A stretch of 32,582 nucleotides of DNA from Anaerolineae bacterium (GTDB lineage: Bacteria; Chloroflexota; Anaerolineae; JACIWR01), in contig JANLFX010000032.1 in the NCBI GenBank assembly GCA_024653325.1, positions 1 to 32,582 of the forward strand. The letters run 5' to 3'. Shown piece by piece: positions 1 through 8,182 of this stretch. The notes beneath the pieces were generated by a model. The model was not told the origin of the DNA and made no database searches. It saw only the letters and a program-made list of their open reading frames with translations. The translations under genes and the position numbers were made by a program. The stretch's first letter is position 1, and every line of letters starts with the position of its first letter.

Positions 1-90
1 TAAGGACTGGGTTAATGTGCCTATTGGTCCCCTATACCAAAGTTCGAACAGTCACTAAATCTCGTCGGACAGCAAAACCTTAAAGAATGA

Positions 91-120
91 TTGCCCGTTT
101 TTATGCAATTGTGCTATAAT
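91..120 (+). promoter_or_regulatory. sigma70-like promoter upstream of the MalT/BTAD regulator
   Basis: TTGCCC-N18-TATAAT preceded by TGTGC (extended -10), about 70 nt upstream of the ORF. Confidence 0.55.
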
Positions 121-191
121 GGGAAAGCGAAATTTGCAACCGATGGCCATTTCTCCTAAATTGGCATACCACACAAGGCGGATTGTAAAGC

Positions 192-3100
192 ATGATCGCG
201 CCAATGATTACTAAAGTTCTTCTTCCACAACTGCCCCGTGGCCTGCTGCGGCGCTCGCGCCTGGTTGAATTCCTACACGCTTCTGTAGACTACAGACTCA
301 TCCTCTTGTCAGCAGCCGCCGGTTACGGCAAAACCACGCTGCTGACCGACTTTGCTCACGATACCGATCTCCCGGTGTGCTGGTATGCCCTGTCTCCCTC
401 CGATAGTGACCCACGGGTCTTCATCGAACACTTCCTTGCCGCTATAACCCATCGCTTCCCAGATTTCGGGGAGCAAAGCCGGACAGTGTTAGGCAACACC
501 ACACAATTCGACGAAGAAGGGACGTATCCCCTCGTCACTGCCATAGTCAACGAGATTTACCAGACCATCCCGGACTACTTCATCCTCGTCCTGGATGACT
601 ACCATCTGGTAGAAACCAGTTCCGCCATTAACGACTTTCTGAACGCCTTGCTAGCCCATTTGCCCGAAAACTGCCATCTCATCATTGCCAGCCGGACCGT
701 TCCCGGCGGGTTGTCCCTGGTGCGACTTGCTGCCCGTCAACAGATGATCGGCCTGGGCACGCAAGACCTGCGCTTTACCGGTGACGAGATACGAGCTCTG
801 GTCAAGCAGAACTACGACCTCGATCTGCCCATTGAGAGCGCTGAACAACTCGCTCAGAACTCGGACGGCTGGATCACCGCCATTATCCTCACCGCGCAGA
901 CAGGATGGAAACAACTTCTAGCTGGCGCAATAGAGAAGGCAGGCACCAGTCAGGTATACGACTATTTGACCAGCGAGGTATTCGCCCGGCAAGCACCAGA
1001 AGTGCAGGAATTCCTGCTCGCCTCATCTGTTCTCAATGAGCTGAGCCCCTCCCTGTGCGATGCCTTGCTGGGCATACACAACTCCACAGAGATGCTCGAT
1101 CTGCTAGTGGACCGCAATCTGTTCATCATCCGCTTAGAAGGCAGTGAGCGCCAGTACCGCTATCATCACCTTTTCCAGGAATTTCTGCAAGGCCGGCTCT
1201 GGAACCGTGATCCAGGCCGATTCATCAATTTACACCGCCGTGCCGGCCAGCTCTTAGAAGCCCAACAATCCTGGGAGGAAGCCATCTCGCATTACCTGAA
1301 AGCCCAGGATTGGGAGAACGCCGGGCGGGCCATCGAGACCATAGCCGCCGAGATACATCAATCAGGGCGTTGGACCACCTTACTTTCCTGGATAGACGCC
1401 CTGCCCCGCAATTTGCTCTCCGCCAAGCCGATTTTGCGTCTCCACCGAGCGGCTGTTCAGATCGAACTGGGAAAGCGGGATGAAGCATTGGCGGACTACA
1501 AGCGTGCCCAGGCCGACTTCGCAACCCAGGGCGATGAAGAAGGGATAGCTCGTGCCCTGGTAGGTCAGGGGAATATTCATCGCCTGCAAGGCCGGTATCA
1601 AGAAGCTATCGGGACCTGCGAAAAAGTGCTGGCCATTAAGAGCGCCGACGAGAATACCATAGCCAAAGCCTACAGATACCTCGGAATCTGTTATGTGCAT
1701 CAGGGACAGCCGTTGCACGGCGCGCGTTACCTGCACGATGCACTATCCCTCTTCCAGCGCCTGGGATCTCCCTACGTGCCCAGCCTGCACCTGGACCTGG
1801 GCGTCGCCTACAGTGAAGCTGGTGACCTGGACACTTCGTCAAAGCACCTGCAAGAAGCCAGACGCCGTTGGAAAGAATTGGGCAACACCGGGGAATTAGC
1901 CCGCACACTAAACAGCCTGGGAGTGAACCTGCACTATCAAGGCGAGTTGGCCGCCGCCCTGGAGACTCTACAGGAATCGTTAAGCACCGCGCGTCAGGCT
2001 GGTTACCAGTGGATCGAGGGATACGCCCTGATCAGCCTGGGCGATGTACACCGGGACCTGGGCGATACCGTCCAGGCTCTGAAAGTCTATGAAGAGGGTT
2101 TGCACATCGCCGAGAACATGAACGAGGGATTTCTCCTGGTCTACACTCTGAGCGCCTTGGGAGAAACCTATCGCCTGTTGGGCCAGCATGAACAGGCCGC
2201 CGTCCGTGGTCGCCAGGCTCTCGAACTGGCCACCCTGCACAAATCACCTTACGAACTGGGGATGTGCCTGACCGCTCTGGGCATCAACAGCTATGAACAG
2301 GATGATCTGGCTGCTGCTCGACTTTACCTTCAACAGGCCCACGAATACCTGCACCAGTGCGGAATAATCAGAGACCTGGCCAGAGTGCATTTCCACCTGG
2401 CCCAGTTGGCCTTTCTGGAGAAAGACACCGCAAATATGCACACTCATCTGAGCACGGCATTGGACCTGGCCGCGCAACTGGGCTACGACCAATTCCTTGT
2501 CGCCGATGGCAAGCGAACCATACCCATGCTGGAAACGGTGGCCACCGGCCCCTCACCTGACCCCCGGGTTCAACAGCTTCTGGACAAAGCCAGGCGACTG
2601 GCCCAGCTCAAAGCCCGTCCAGCAATCGGTGCCCTGGTCAAAGCGGCCATAGCCTTGCCCAGCCTCAAGGTGTACGCTCTGGGCCGACAGGAGGTGCTTG
2701 TGGACTCACAACCCGTATTCCGCTGGCTGGGAGCGCAAACCCAGGAGTTCTTCTACTATTTTTTGAGCCATCCAGAAGGCGTGCTCAAAGAGCAGATTGG
2801 TGAGATATTCTGGCCTGACCGCTCACCAGCCAAAATGCACAGCGCCTTTCACGCTACCCTGTTCCGCCTGCGCAAAGTGCTCTTTCCCGATTGCGTAATT
2901 CTGGATAGTGACCGCTACCGCCTCAATCCGGAGATCAACCTGTGGTATGACGTCGAGGAATTCACCCGATTACTGGACGAAGCAGAACACTCCCAGTCCG
3001 AACCTGCCGCAGCCCAGCTCTACCAACAGGCAATCAATCTGTACCAGGGCGATTACCTGGCACAATTTTACTCCGAGTGGTGTGCACCTGAGCGCGAACG

Positions 3101-3380
3101 CCTGCAGGAGCGGTACCTAAACGCTGTGGATGCCTTGATCGGGATTTACATGCGCCAAGGGAAATACGACCAGGCCGCTGCTTTATGCCAGCGCGCCCTG
3201 ATCATTGATCCCTATCGCGAAGCCTTATATCGCCGGTTAATGGAATGCGCCTCCCTCGCCGGAGATCGAGCTACTGCTATCCGCTACTACCAGCAATGCG
3301 TTAAAATGCTGGAAGAGGACATGGGCGTCGAGCCCATGCCGGAGACCCAGGCTCTCTACGAACAGATTATCGCCCGCTAA
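192..3380 (+). CDS. MalT-like ATPase/TPR transcriptional regulator with C-terminal SARP/BTAD domain
   Basis: 1062 aa; P-loop AAAGYGKTTLLTDF, LVLDDYH Walker B, long TPR region, C-terminal winged-helix-like plus BTAD segment (SLKVYALGRQEVLV...RYLNAVDALIGIYMRQGKYDQAAALCQRALIIDPYREALYRRLME). Start could be 192 or 204. Confidence 0.85.
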   Translation: MIAPMITKVLLPQLPRGLLRRSRLVEFLHASVDYRLILLSAAAGYGKTTLLTDFAHDTDLPVCWYALSPSDSDPRVFIEHFLAAITHRFPDFGEQSRTVLGNTTQFDEEGTYPLVTAIVNEIYQTIPDYFILVLDDYHLVETSSAINDFLNALLAHLPENCHLIIASRTVPGGLSLVRLAARQQMIGLGTQDLRFTGDEIRALVKQNYDLDLPIESAEQLAQNSDGWITAIILTAQTGWKQLLAGAIEKAGTSQVYDYLTSEVFARQAPEVQEFLLASSVLNELSPSLCDALLGIHNSTEMLDLLVDRNLFIIRLEGSERQYRYHHLFQEFLQGRLWNRDPGRFINLHRRAGQLLEAQQSWEEAISHYLKAQDWENAGRAIETIAAEIHQSGRWTTLLSWIDALPRNLLSAKPILRLHRAAVQIELGKRDEALADYKRAQADFATQGDEEGIARALVGQGNIHRLQGRYQEAIGTCEKVLAIKSADENTIAKAYRYLGICYVHQGQPLHGARYLHDALSLFQRLGSPYVPSLHLDLGVAYSEAGDLDTSSKHLQEARRRWKELGNTGELARTLNSLGVNLHYQGELAAALETLQESLSTARQAGYQWIEGYALISLGDVHRDLGDTVQALKVYEEGLHIAENMNEGFLLVYTLSALGETYRLLGQHEQAAVRGRQALELATLHKSPYELGMCLTALGINSYEQDDLAAARLYLQQAHEYLHQCGIIRDLARVHFHLAQLAFLEKDTANMHTHLSTALDLAAQLGYDQFLVADGKRTIPMLETVATGPSPDPRVQQLLDKARRLAQLKARPAIGALVKAAIALPSLKVYALGRQEVLVDSQPVFRWLGAQTQEFFYYFLSHPEGVLKEQIGEIFWPDRSPAKMHSAFHATLFRLRKVLFPDCVILDSDRYRLNPEINLWYDVEEFTRLLDEAEHSQSEPAAAQLYQQAINLYQGDYLAQFYSEWCAPERERLQERYLNAVDALIGIYMRQGKYDQAAALCQRALIIDPYREALYRRLMECASLAGDRATAIRYYQQCVKMLEEDMGVEPMPETQALYEQIIAR

Positions 3381-3464
3381 TGTCCAGGCGAGCGGTCACA
3401 GCCCCCTTGCTGCGCAGGGGGCTTGCCTGGGAAGCCCCTGCCATTTGAATTCTTTCCCATCAAG

Positions 3465-3495
3465 ACCTCCGAGACCTGAGAGATCTCAGAGGTTT
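3465..3495 (+). terminator. imperfect hairpin, possible terminator or intergenic palindrome
   Basis: ACCTCCGAGA / TCTCAGAGGT (one mismatch) followed by TTTATTTAT. Confidence 0.4.
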
Positions 3496-3503
3496 ATTTA
3501 TGT

Positions 3504-3538
3504 CTAGTAAATATTTAGTAAATCTTGTATGGTAAAAT
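3504..3538 (+). promoter_or_regulatory. putative promoter with 11-bp-spaced direct repeats (SARP-box-like)
   Basis: TAGTAAAT at 3505 and 3516 (11 bp apart), then TAAAAT -10-like hexamer at 3533-3538. Confidence 0.4.
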
Positions 3539-3586
3539 AGAAGTGCATTTACCAAAAATAAGATTTTCATTGGGAGGAAGGAAGCG

Positions 3587-3712
3587 ATGAAGGAGATCAA
3601 GTACCTTTACAACAAGTATGCCAACGTCCGGTCACTGCGGGTGCTGTACGTTCTGCTCACCCTGGCCGCCATCGTCCTGGCTGGCGGTGCACCGCATTCT
3701 TTCGGTGGCTAA
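3587..3712 (+). CDS. small 41-aa peptide with hydrophobic segment (not in supplied ORF track)
   Basis: ATG preceded by GGGAGGAAGGAAG; translation MKEIKYLYNKYANVRSLRVLYVLLTLAAIVLAGGAPHSFGG; basic N-terminus plus hydrophobic stretch. Confidence 0.55.
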   Translation: MKEIKYLYNKYANVRSLRVLYVLLTLAAIVLAGGAPHSFGG

Positions 3713-4052
3713 CGCAGACAGCCCGTAAAGCGGACAGGCACTCTTACTATCAAAGCCATCATTGCTGCCACCCAACTGTCACAGGCCTGGTACGAGGGGG
3801 GACCTGGGCCGAATTTCAAATTGTGTCCCATATGCGGGGGATAGATGCTGCTTGCTTTCGTTCATCCAGCAAGGTGGCGGAGGAGAGCAGCGTCTTTTTT
3901 TGTCAGATAAACATCGCTGTCTCCTTAGGTCCCCTTCCTACATACGCTCACAACACCGGTTTTGAATAACATACAGGCCTGGATTCATCAGAACATCATT
4001 TAGCGCAGTGACACCTCGACCACAAAGATCAGGGAATTAAGGAGACAAACCC

Positions 4053-4334
4053 ATGATAGATTATACCCTAAACAAACTAATTGGCACAGCCATTACCGAT
4101 CAGAAGTTTGGGGCGCTGCTCCTGTCCAATCCTGGAGCCACAGCCCGGCATTTTGGGCTGGCAGCGGAGGAGCTGGAGGCAGTGGCTTCCATCCGTGCTT
4201 CCACAATTAGCGAATTCGCCCAGCAATTGGACGAGTGGATGATGCAGCGACATCACCGCCGAAATGGAAGAGGCGGTCTTCGGCCGCTATACACAACTCC
4301 GGTATACAGCCCGGCGCTGGTCGCTATGGGGTAA
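4053..4334 (+). CDS. Os1348/Franean1_4349-like NHLP-clan putative RiPP precursor
   Basis: Leader-like MIDYTLNKLIGTAITDQKFGALLLSNPGATARHFGLAAEELEAVASI resembles the 'LIGRALTDxxFRxxLLADPEAALxxYGLSxEEL' pattern; RBS AAGGAGAC. Confidence 0.5.
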   Translation: MIDYTLNKLIGTAITDQKFGALLLSNPGATARHFGLAAEELEAVASIRASTISEFAQQLDEWMMQRHHRRNGRGGLRPLYTTPVYSPALVAMG

Positions 4335-4435
4335 TCTATTACCACCATAAAGTACGCAATCACTAAAGACCCACCCCGGCATGAGCGTGATTATCCGGCG
4401 TAATAGGTTTACCGCCGATCGCGACAACGACGTCG

Positions 4436-5239
4436 TTGCTGGGAGGGCACATGTACTACTTGAAATGTTCAGGCATAACACCAAAACCAGGACCATCCAT
4501 CGTGTCAGATAACGCCGCCAGACGAATCGCCGAATTGGAAGCCCAGCTTGTACATTCGGCCAAACTGGTTACAGTGGGGCAATTGACCGCGTGCTTTGCT
4601 CACGAGATCAAGAACCCGCTGACCAGTATCCTGGGTTACGCTTACAATGTGCGCAAGACTGTTTCCGATGATTCGCCCATAGCCAAAGACATGGACATTA
4701 TCATCGCCCAGGCTCAGCGCATCAGCCAAATGACCCATAACCTGCTTGATCTCTCTCGTCCAGAATCCAGCCCGTGGTCTTCTTGCGATATTCATTCCAT
4801 CCTCGATAAAACGCTGGATTTGCTTAAGTACCAATTGAAAACCATCGAGATCAAGCGAGAATATGAACCGCAGATACCCGCTATTCCAGGTTCGGCCAGT
4901 CATCTGGAACAGGTATTTATCAACCTGCTGTTGAACGCTATACAAGCCATGCCCCAGGGTGGAACACTGACCATCCGCACCAGCCTGGTACGCGGCGAGG
5001 AGAACGATCTGGTTAGCATTGCCATCAGCGATACCGGACAGGGGATTCCACCTGAGCACCTGGAGTACATGTTCCAGCCCTTTTTCACTACTAGGTATGA
5101 GGAAGGCACCGGCTTGGGGTTGTATATATCCCATCGCATCATACAGAGCCACGGGGGTTCAATCACTGTGGAAAGCAAGTTAGGCATTGGCTCAACATTT
5201 ACCGTTCTTCTGCCCACGGGGATTTCTCCGGAGGAGTAG
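4436..5239 (+). CDS. sensor histidine kinase, cytoplasmic (NtrB-like HisKA + HATPase)
   Basis: H-box ACFAHEIKNPLTSILGY, N-box NLLLNAIQAMPQGG, G-boxes DTGQGIP / GTGLGLYIS; GTG at 4502 is an alternative start. Confidence 0.85.
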   Translation: MLGGHMYYLKCSGITPKPGPSIVSDNAARRIAELEAQLVHSAKLVTVGQLTACFAHEIKNPLTSILGYAYNVRKTVSDDSPIAKDMDIIIAQAQRISQMTHNLLDLSRPESSPWSSCDIHSILDKTLDLLKYQLKTIEIKREYEPQIPAIPGSASHLEQVFINLLLNAIQAMPQGGTLTIRTSLVRGEENDLVSIAISDTGQGIPPEHLEYMFQPFFTTRYEEGTGLGLYISHRIIQSHGGSITVESKLGIGSTFTVLLPTGISPEE

Positions 5240-5278
5240 ATCAGCCAGCAAGAAGCTCTGTTTTCGTCAGATAAGCAC

Positions 5279-5310
5279 AAGGCGGGACGCAACGGGTTGC
5301 GTCCCGCCTT
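5279..5310. terminator. bidirectional intrinsic terminator between convergent genes
   Basis: AAGGCGGGACGCAA-CGGG-TTGCGTCCCGCCTT, perfect 14-bp stem between the + strand kinase and - strand GH20. Confidence 0.85.
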
Positions 5311-5351
5311 TGCATTCAGGTCTGTCGCGGGATCTAGAGGTGAAACCAAAT

Positions 5352-7229
5352 CTAATCGCCTTCGTAACCCCGGCGCATTTTCTCCATCCGTGCCAGGCTG
5401 TCTTTAAAACCGCCGGGGCGGTTGCGGGCGTGCCATATTTCGTGGAATTCAGCAACGAGCTGCCGGGCGTCTTCCGCCAGCACCTTCCGCAGAGCAACGT
5501 CCTCGTCGCCACCAGCCCTGCCCAAGGCCCATAGCCCACGCCGACAGGCATGGCGCAACATGCCTGCCGTCCAGACAAACTCTCGCCGAATAAGATCGGC
5601 GTCTGATCGCTGCATCTGTGCCGAGGGTAAGAACGACACCACCCCATCTATGTAATCCAGAGTCCTGTGTAACCCCTTTTCGTCTAACCCACCGATTTCA
5701 GCGATTTTCTCCGACGTCATCTGTAGGAGATGGAAGAGGACCGAGGCATTGAAAAGAGTGACGCCGGTTTCCCGGTAAGCATTTCCCAGGTCATAAGCGA
5801 TGCGGCCCATGGTGCCTGTCGCATCGCAGAAGGCGTAAACGCTGACGGCCTGAGAAATATCCAGGTCGCGGTTGGTCTCGTAGGTCCAGGAGACAGCCGC
5901 ACCGTAGGCGTAGCCCAGGTAACTGACGGGCAATGGTTGCCAGTGGCCATTGTCTCCCCAGTCAGTATTCAGAAAGCCCACCGCACCGTATTTCAGGCCA
6001 TTCTCGGCGGCATTGCGCAGGTTGCCGATCGCATTCTCTGTACGGCCAGCAACGGTATTCCATGTCGAAGTGCCGGGACACACGAAGAAGGGCACACCGG
6101 AGGCCGCAAAGACTTCTCCATGTTCGTCAAAGGGATGATCGGCCTCGTAGCCCCACTCCAAAACAATCACATCGCGCGGCAACTCTGGCACCAAATCCGG
6201 ATGCTCCATAATGATGTCCCCCCAGAACAACATGGTGCGTCCCCGGGCCTGCACCTCGTGGTAAATCTTGAGCAGAAAATCCAGGTATACCCGCCCGGCA
6301 CCATATGTCTCCACCGCCTCCCGGCTTCGGCCCTGACCCAGGTCCACCGTCTCGTCGCAGCCCACGTTGCAATATCGGCTGCTAAAATGGGGTAGCAATT
6401 CATCGAAGATGCTGCGGGCTAAATCCAGACTGCCCGGGTCCAGGGGGCAGAGGCTGAGGGGCGTGTCGAAATAGCCCCAGCTCGTTTCGCACCCGGTTGG
6501 GCATTCCGCCAGGTGACGGTAACGGTCGTGCACCAGCCAGCGAGTCATGTGGCTAAAGACGTTTTGATAGGGCACCAGTTCCACGAAACGCTCACGACAA
6601 TAAGCATCCAGGGCCAGCACCTCCTCCCCGGTAAAAGGCGAGGCCTCAGCCCACACCTGGGGATGGTTGCGGTAAGCAAAGGTGTGCTCCATGTATAACT
6701 GCAACTGGTTCACTTTCCAGGAGGCCAGCAAATCAACCAGTGAAAACAGGGTTTCCATAGTGGGCACCTTATCCCGGCTGATGTCCAACATAACTCCCCG
6801 GTGGGGAAAATCAGGCCAGTCGCGGATGCGCAGAGCAGGAAGGTCACGACCGCACTGGGATAAAAGCTGGCTCAGGGTCATGACAGCGTAGAAGATACCA
6901 ACAGGGGCATTGGCTACGGCGTGTATACCGTCCTCGGTGATAGTCAATTCATACCCTTGAGGATGGCAAACGCTGCCGGGAACCACACTGAGGGTGACAC
7001 CCATCCGCTGCCGGGGTACAGCGGTACCGGCTACGATCTCCCAGGTGATCCCGGCATAGTCTCGCAGGGCCCATTGCAGACGGGACGCGGTAAAGCGCAG
7101 GGTCTGGGGATCGGCGCTGTCCAACACTATGAGCCGGTCCGCAGCCAGGGTGAACTTTCCCTGGGAGAAAAGCACATGACGGGGTGTGGGCAAAAGCAAC
7201 AAGTTCTCCATAAGCGTTTTCTCCATCAT
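5352..7229 (-). CDS. glycoside hydrolase family 20-like (beta-N-acetylhexosaminidase-type)
   Basis: GH20b-like N-terminal domain, PDFPHRGVMLDISRDKVPT, NVGCDETVDLG (Asp-Glu catalytic pair). ORF track start at 7235 is TTG; ATG at 7229 preferred. Confidence 0.8.
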   Translation of the reverse strand: MMEKTLMENLLLLPTPRHVLFSQGKFTLAADRLIVLDSADPQTLRFTASRLQWALRDYAGITWEIVAGTAVPRQRMGVTLSVVPGSVCHPQGYELTITEDGIHAVANAPVGIFYAVMTLSQLLSQCGRDLPALRIRDWPDFPHRGVMLDISRDKVPTMETLFSLVDLLASWKVNQLQLYMEHTFAYRNHPQVWAEASPFTGEEVLALDAYCRERFVELVPYQNVFSHMTRWLVHDRYRHLAECPTGCETSWGYFDTPLSLCPLDPGSLDLARSIFDELLPHFSSRYCNVGCDETVDLGQGRSREAVETYGAGRVYLDFLLKIYHEVQARGRTMLFWGDIIMEHPDLVPELPRDVIVLEWGYEADHPFDEHGEVFAASGVPFFVCPGTSTWNTVAGRTENAIGNLRNAAENGLKYGAVGFLNTDWGDNGHWQPLPVSYLGYAYGAAVSWTYETNRDLDISQAVSVYAFCDATGTMGRIAYDLGNAYRETGVTLFNASVLFHLLQMTSEKIAEIGGLDEKGLHRTLDYIDGVVSFLPSAQMQRSDADLIRREFVWTAGMLRHACRRGLWALGRAGGDEDVALRKVLAEDARQLVAEFHEIWHARNRPGGFKDSLARMEKMRRGYEGD

Positions 7230-7231
7230 TG

Positions 7232-7687
7232 TCAATGGGATACCTCAGAAACGGCGGCAGTTGATCCGGAGACATAGTCTTCGATCCAAAGCACCCAGGG
7301 TAGACGGTCCCTGACAGCGTTATACAGGCGGCGATCTCCCGTCACCAATTTGCTCCCCGTTTCCTCAGCCAGTGCCAGACAGGCCCCATCATAAGCTGAC
7401 CGGTCATAAGCGTAGGCCAGTTCCCAGGCCCGCTGCCAGGAAACCGCTGCTGTTGGAATACCCAGCTCTTCAAAGGCACTAAGAATTTCCTGCCCTTTCT
7501 CCGGATGAATACGATCGCGCCTCACTGCCTGGAGAATAGCGTTAACCACCTCATAGGGAAGCAAGGTGGGCGCCAAAAGCTCAATTTCCTCCTGGGCATA
7601 TGCCCGGATAATCGCCTGAGCTTCTGCATGCCCTTCCTCATCAGGGAAGAACCCCTTTAGCACTACGCTGGCATCTATGACGACCAT
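7232..7687 (-). CDS. PIN-domain (VapC-type) toxin
   Basis: MVVIDASVVLKGFFPDEEG ... AYDRSAYDGACLALAEETGSKLVTGDRRLYNAV, typical PIN acidic residues. Confidence 0.85.
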   Translation of the reverse strand: MVVIDASVVLKGFFPDEEGHAEAQAIIRAYAQEEIELLAPTLLPYEVVNAILQAVRRDRIHPEKGQEILSAFEELGIPTAAVSWQRAWELAYAYDRSAYDGACLALAEETGSKLVTGDRRLYNAVRDRLPWVLWIEDYVSGSTAAVSEVSH

Positions 7688-7941
7688 AGCCGTTCGTCCA
7701 GCTCCTTTCGAGAAGCCTCATCCAATTCCGTGGCGGTCACGCCAACCCCGGCCAACTCACGGGAAAGGCGCACCATGTTCGAATAGCCCCTCTGTCGCCG
7801 CAGGCGTTCATACTCACCAAAGGGCAGGATCACCGCATCTGGTTTGCCTCGTCGGGTTATAATCACTGGCCCTTCTCGCGCGTGCCTGAGCAGTTTGGAA
7901 AAGCTGCCCCTGGCTTCGGCAATGGAAACCCTCACAGTCAT
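7675..7941 (-). CDS. Phd/YefM-family antitoxin
   Basis: MTVRVSIAEARGSFSKLLRHAREGPVIITRRGKPDAVILPFGEYERL; overlaps the start of the PIN toxin. Confidence 0.85.
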   Translation of the reverse strand: MTVRVSIAEARGSFSKLLRHAREGPVIITRRGKPDAVILPFGEYERLRRQRGYSNMVRLSRELAGVGVTATELDEASRKELDERLWSS

Positions 7942-8132
7942 TTTGAAGCTCCTTTCTGACTATTTTATTTGTTCATATTTTATAGTCATAAACCCAATCC
8001 GTCAAGCGAGAAAGACATTCCGCAATGCAGGGCACCAGGCACTCTTGGACCATTGGGCCTTTCGTACTACCTGGGATGGTCCCTCTGAAGGATGACAACA
8101 TGATCAAATAGAGGTACAATGAGCGCAAATCA

Positions 8133-8163
8133 CAAGACCTCCGGGGGTACCTCGGAGGTCTTG
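8133..8163. repeat. intergenic palindrome CAAGACCTCCG...CGGAGGTCTTG
   Basis: Perfect 11-bp inverted repeat with 9-nt loop just upstream of the 8183 kinase. Confidence 0.8.
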
Positions 8164-8182
8164 GAATAGTTGGGAAGCAACC

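Noticed and set aside
1693-1899. ORF beginning MCIRDS, a string often seen in adapter-contaminated translations
   Set aside because: It is an alternative frame inside the continuous TPR coding region; the DNA does not read as adapter sequence.
3401-3422. GCCCCCTTGCTGCGCAGGGGGC hairpin as terminator of the MalT/BTAD gene
   Set aside because: No T-tract follows; a second imperfect hairpin at 3465-3495 is a better candidate.
4505-5152. 215-aa - strand ORF
   Set aside because: Antisense to a clear histidine kinase on the + strand; no recognisable motif.
5730-6395. 221-aa + strand ORF
   Set aside because: Antisense to the GH20 gene, which shows convincing catalytic motifs on the - strand.
7232-7941. 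Novel toxin-antitoxin or defence system
   Set aside because: Ordinary Phd/YefM plus PIN (VapC) pair; adjacency to GH20 is probably incidental.
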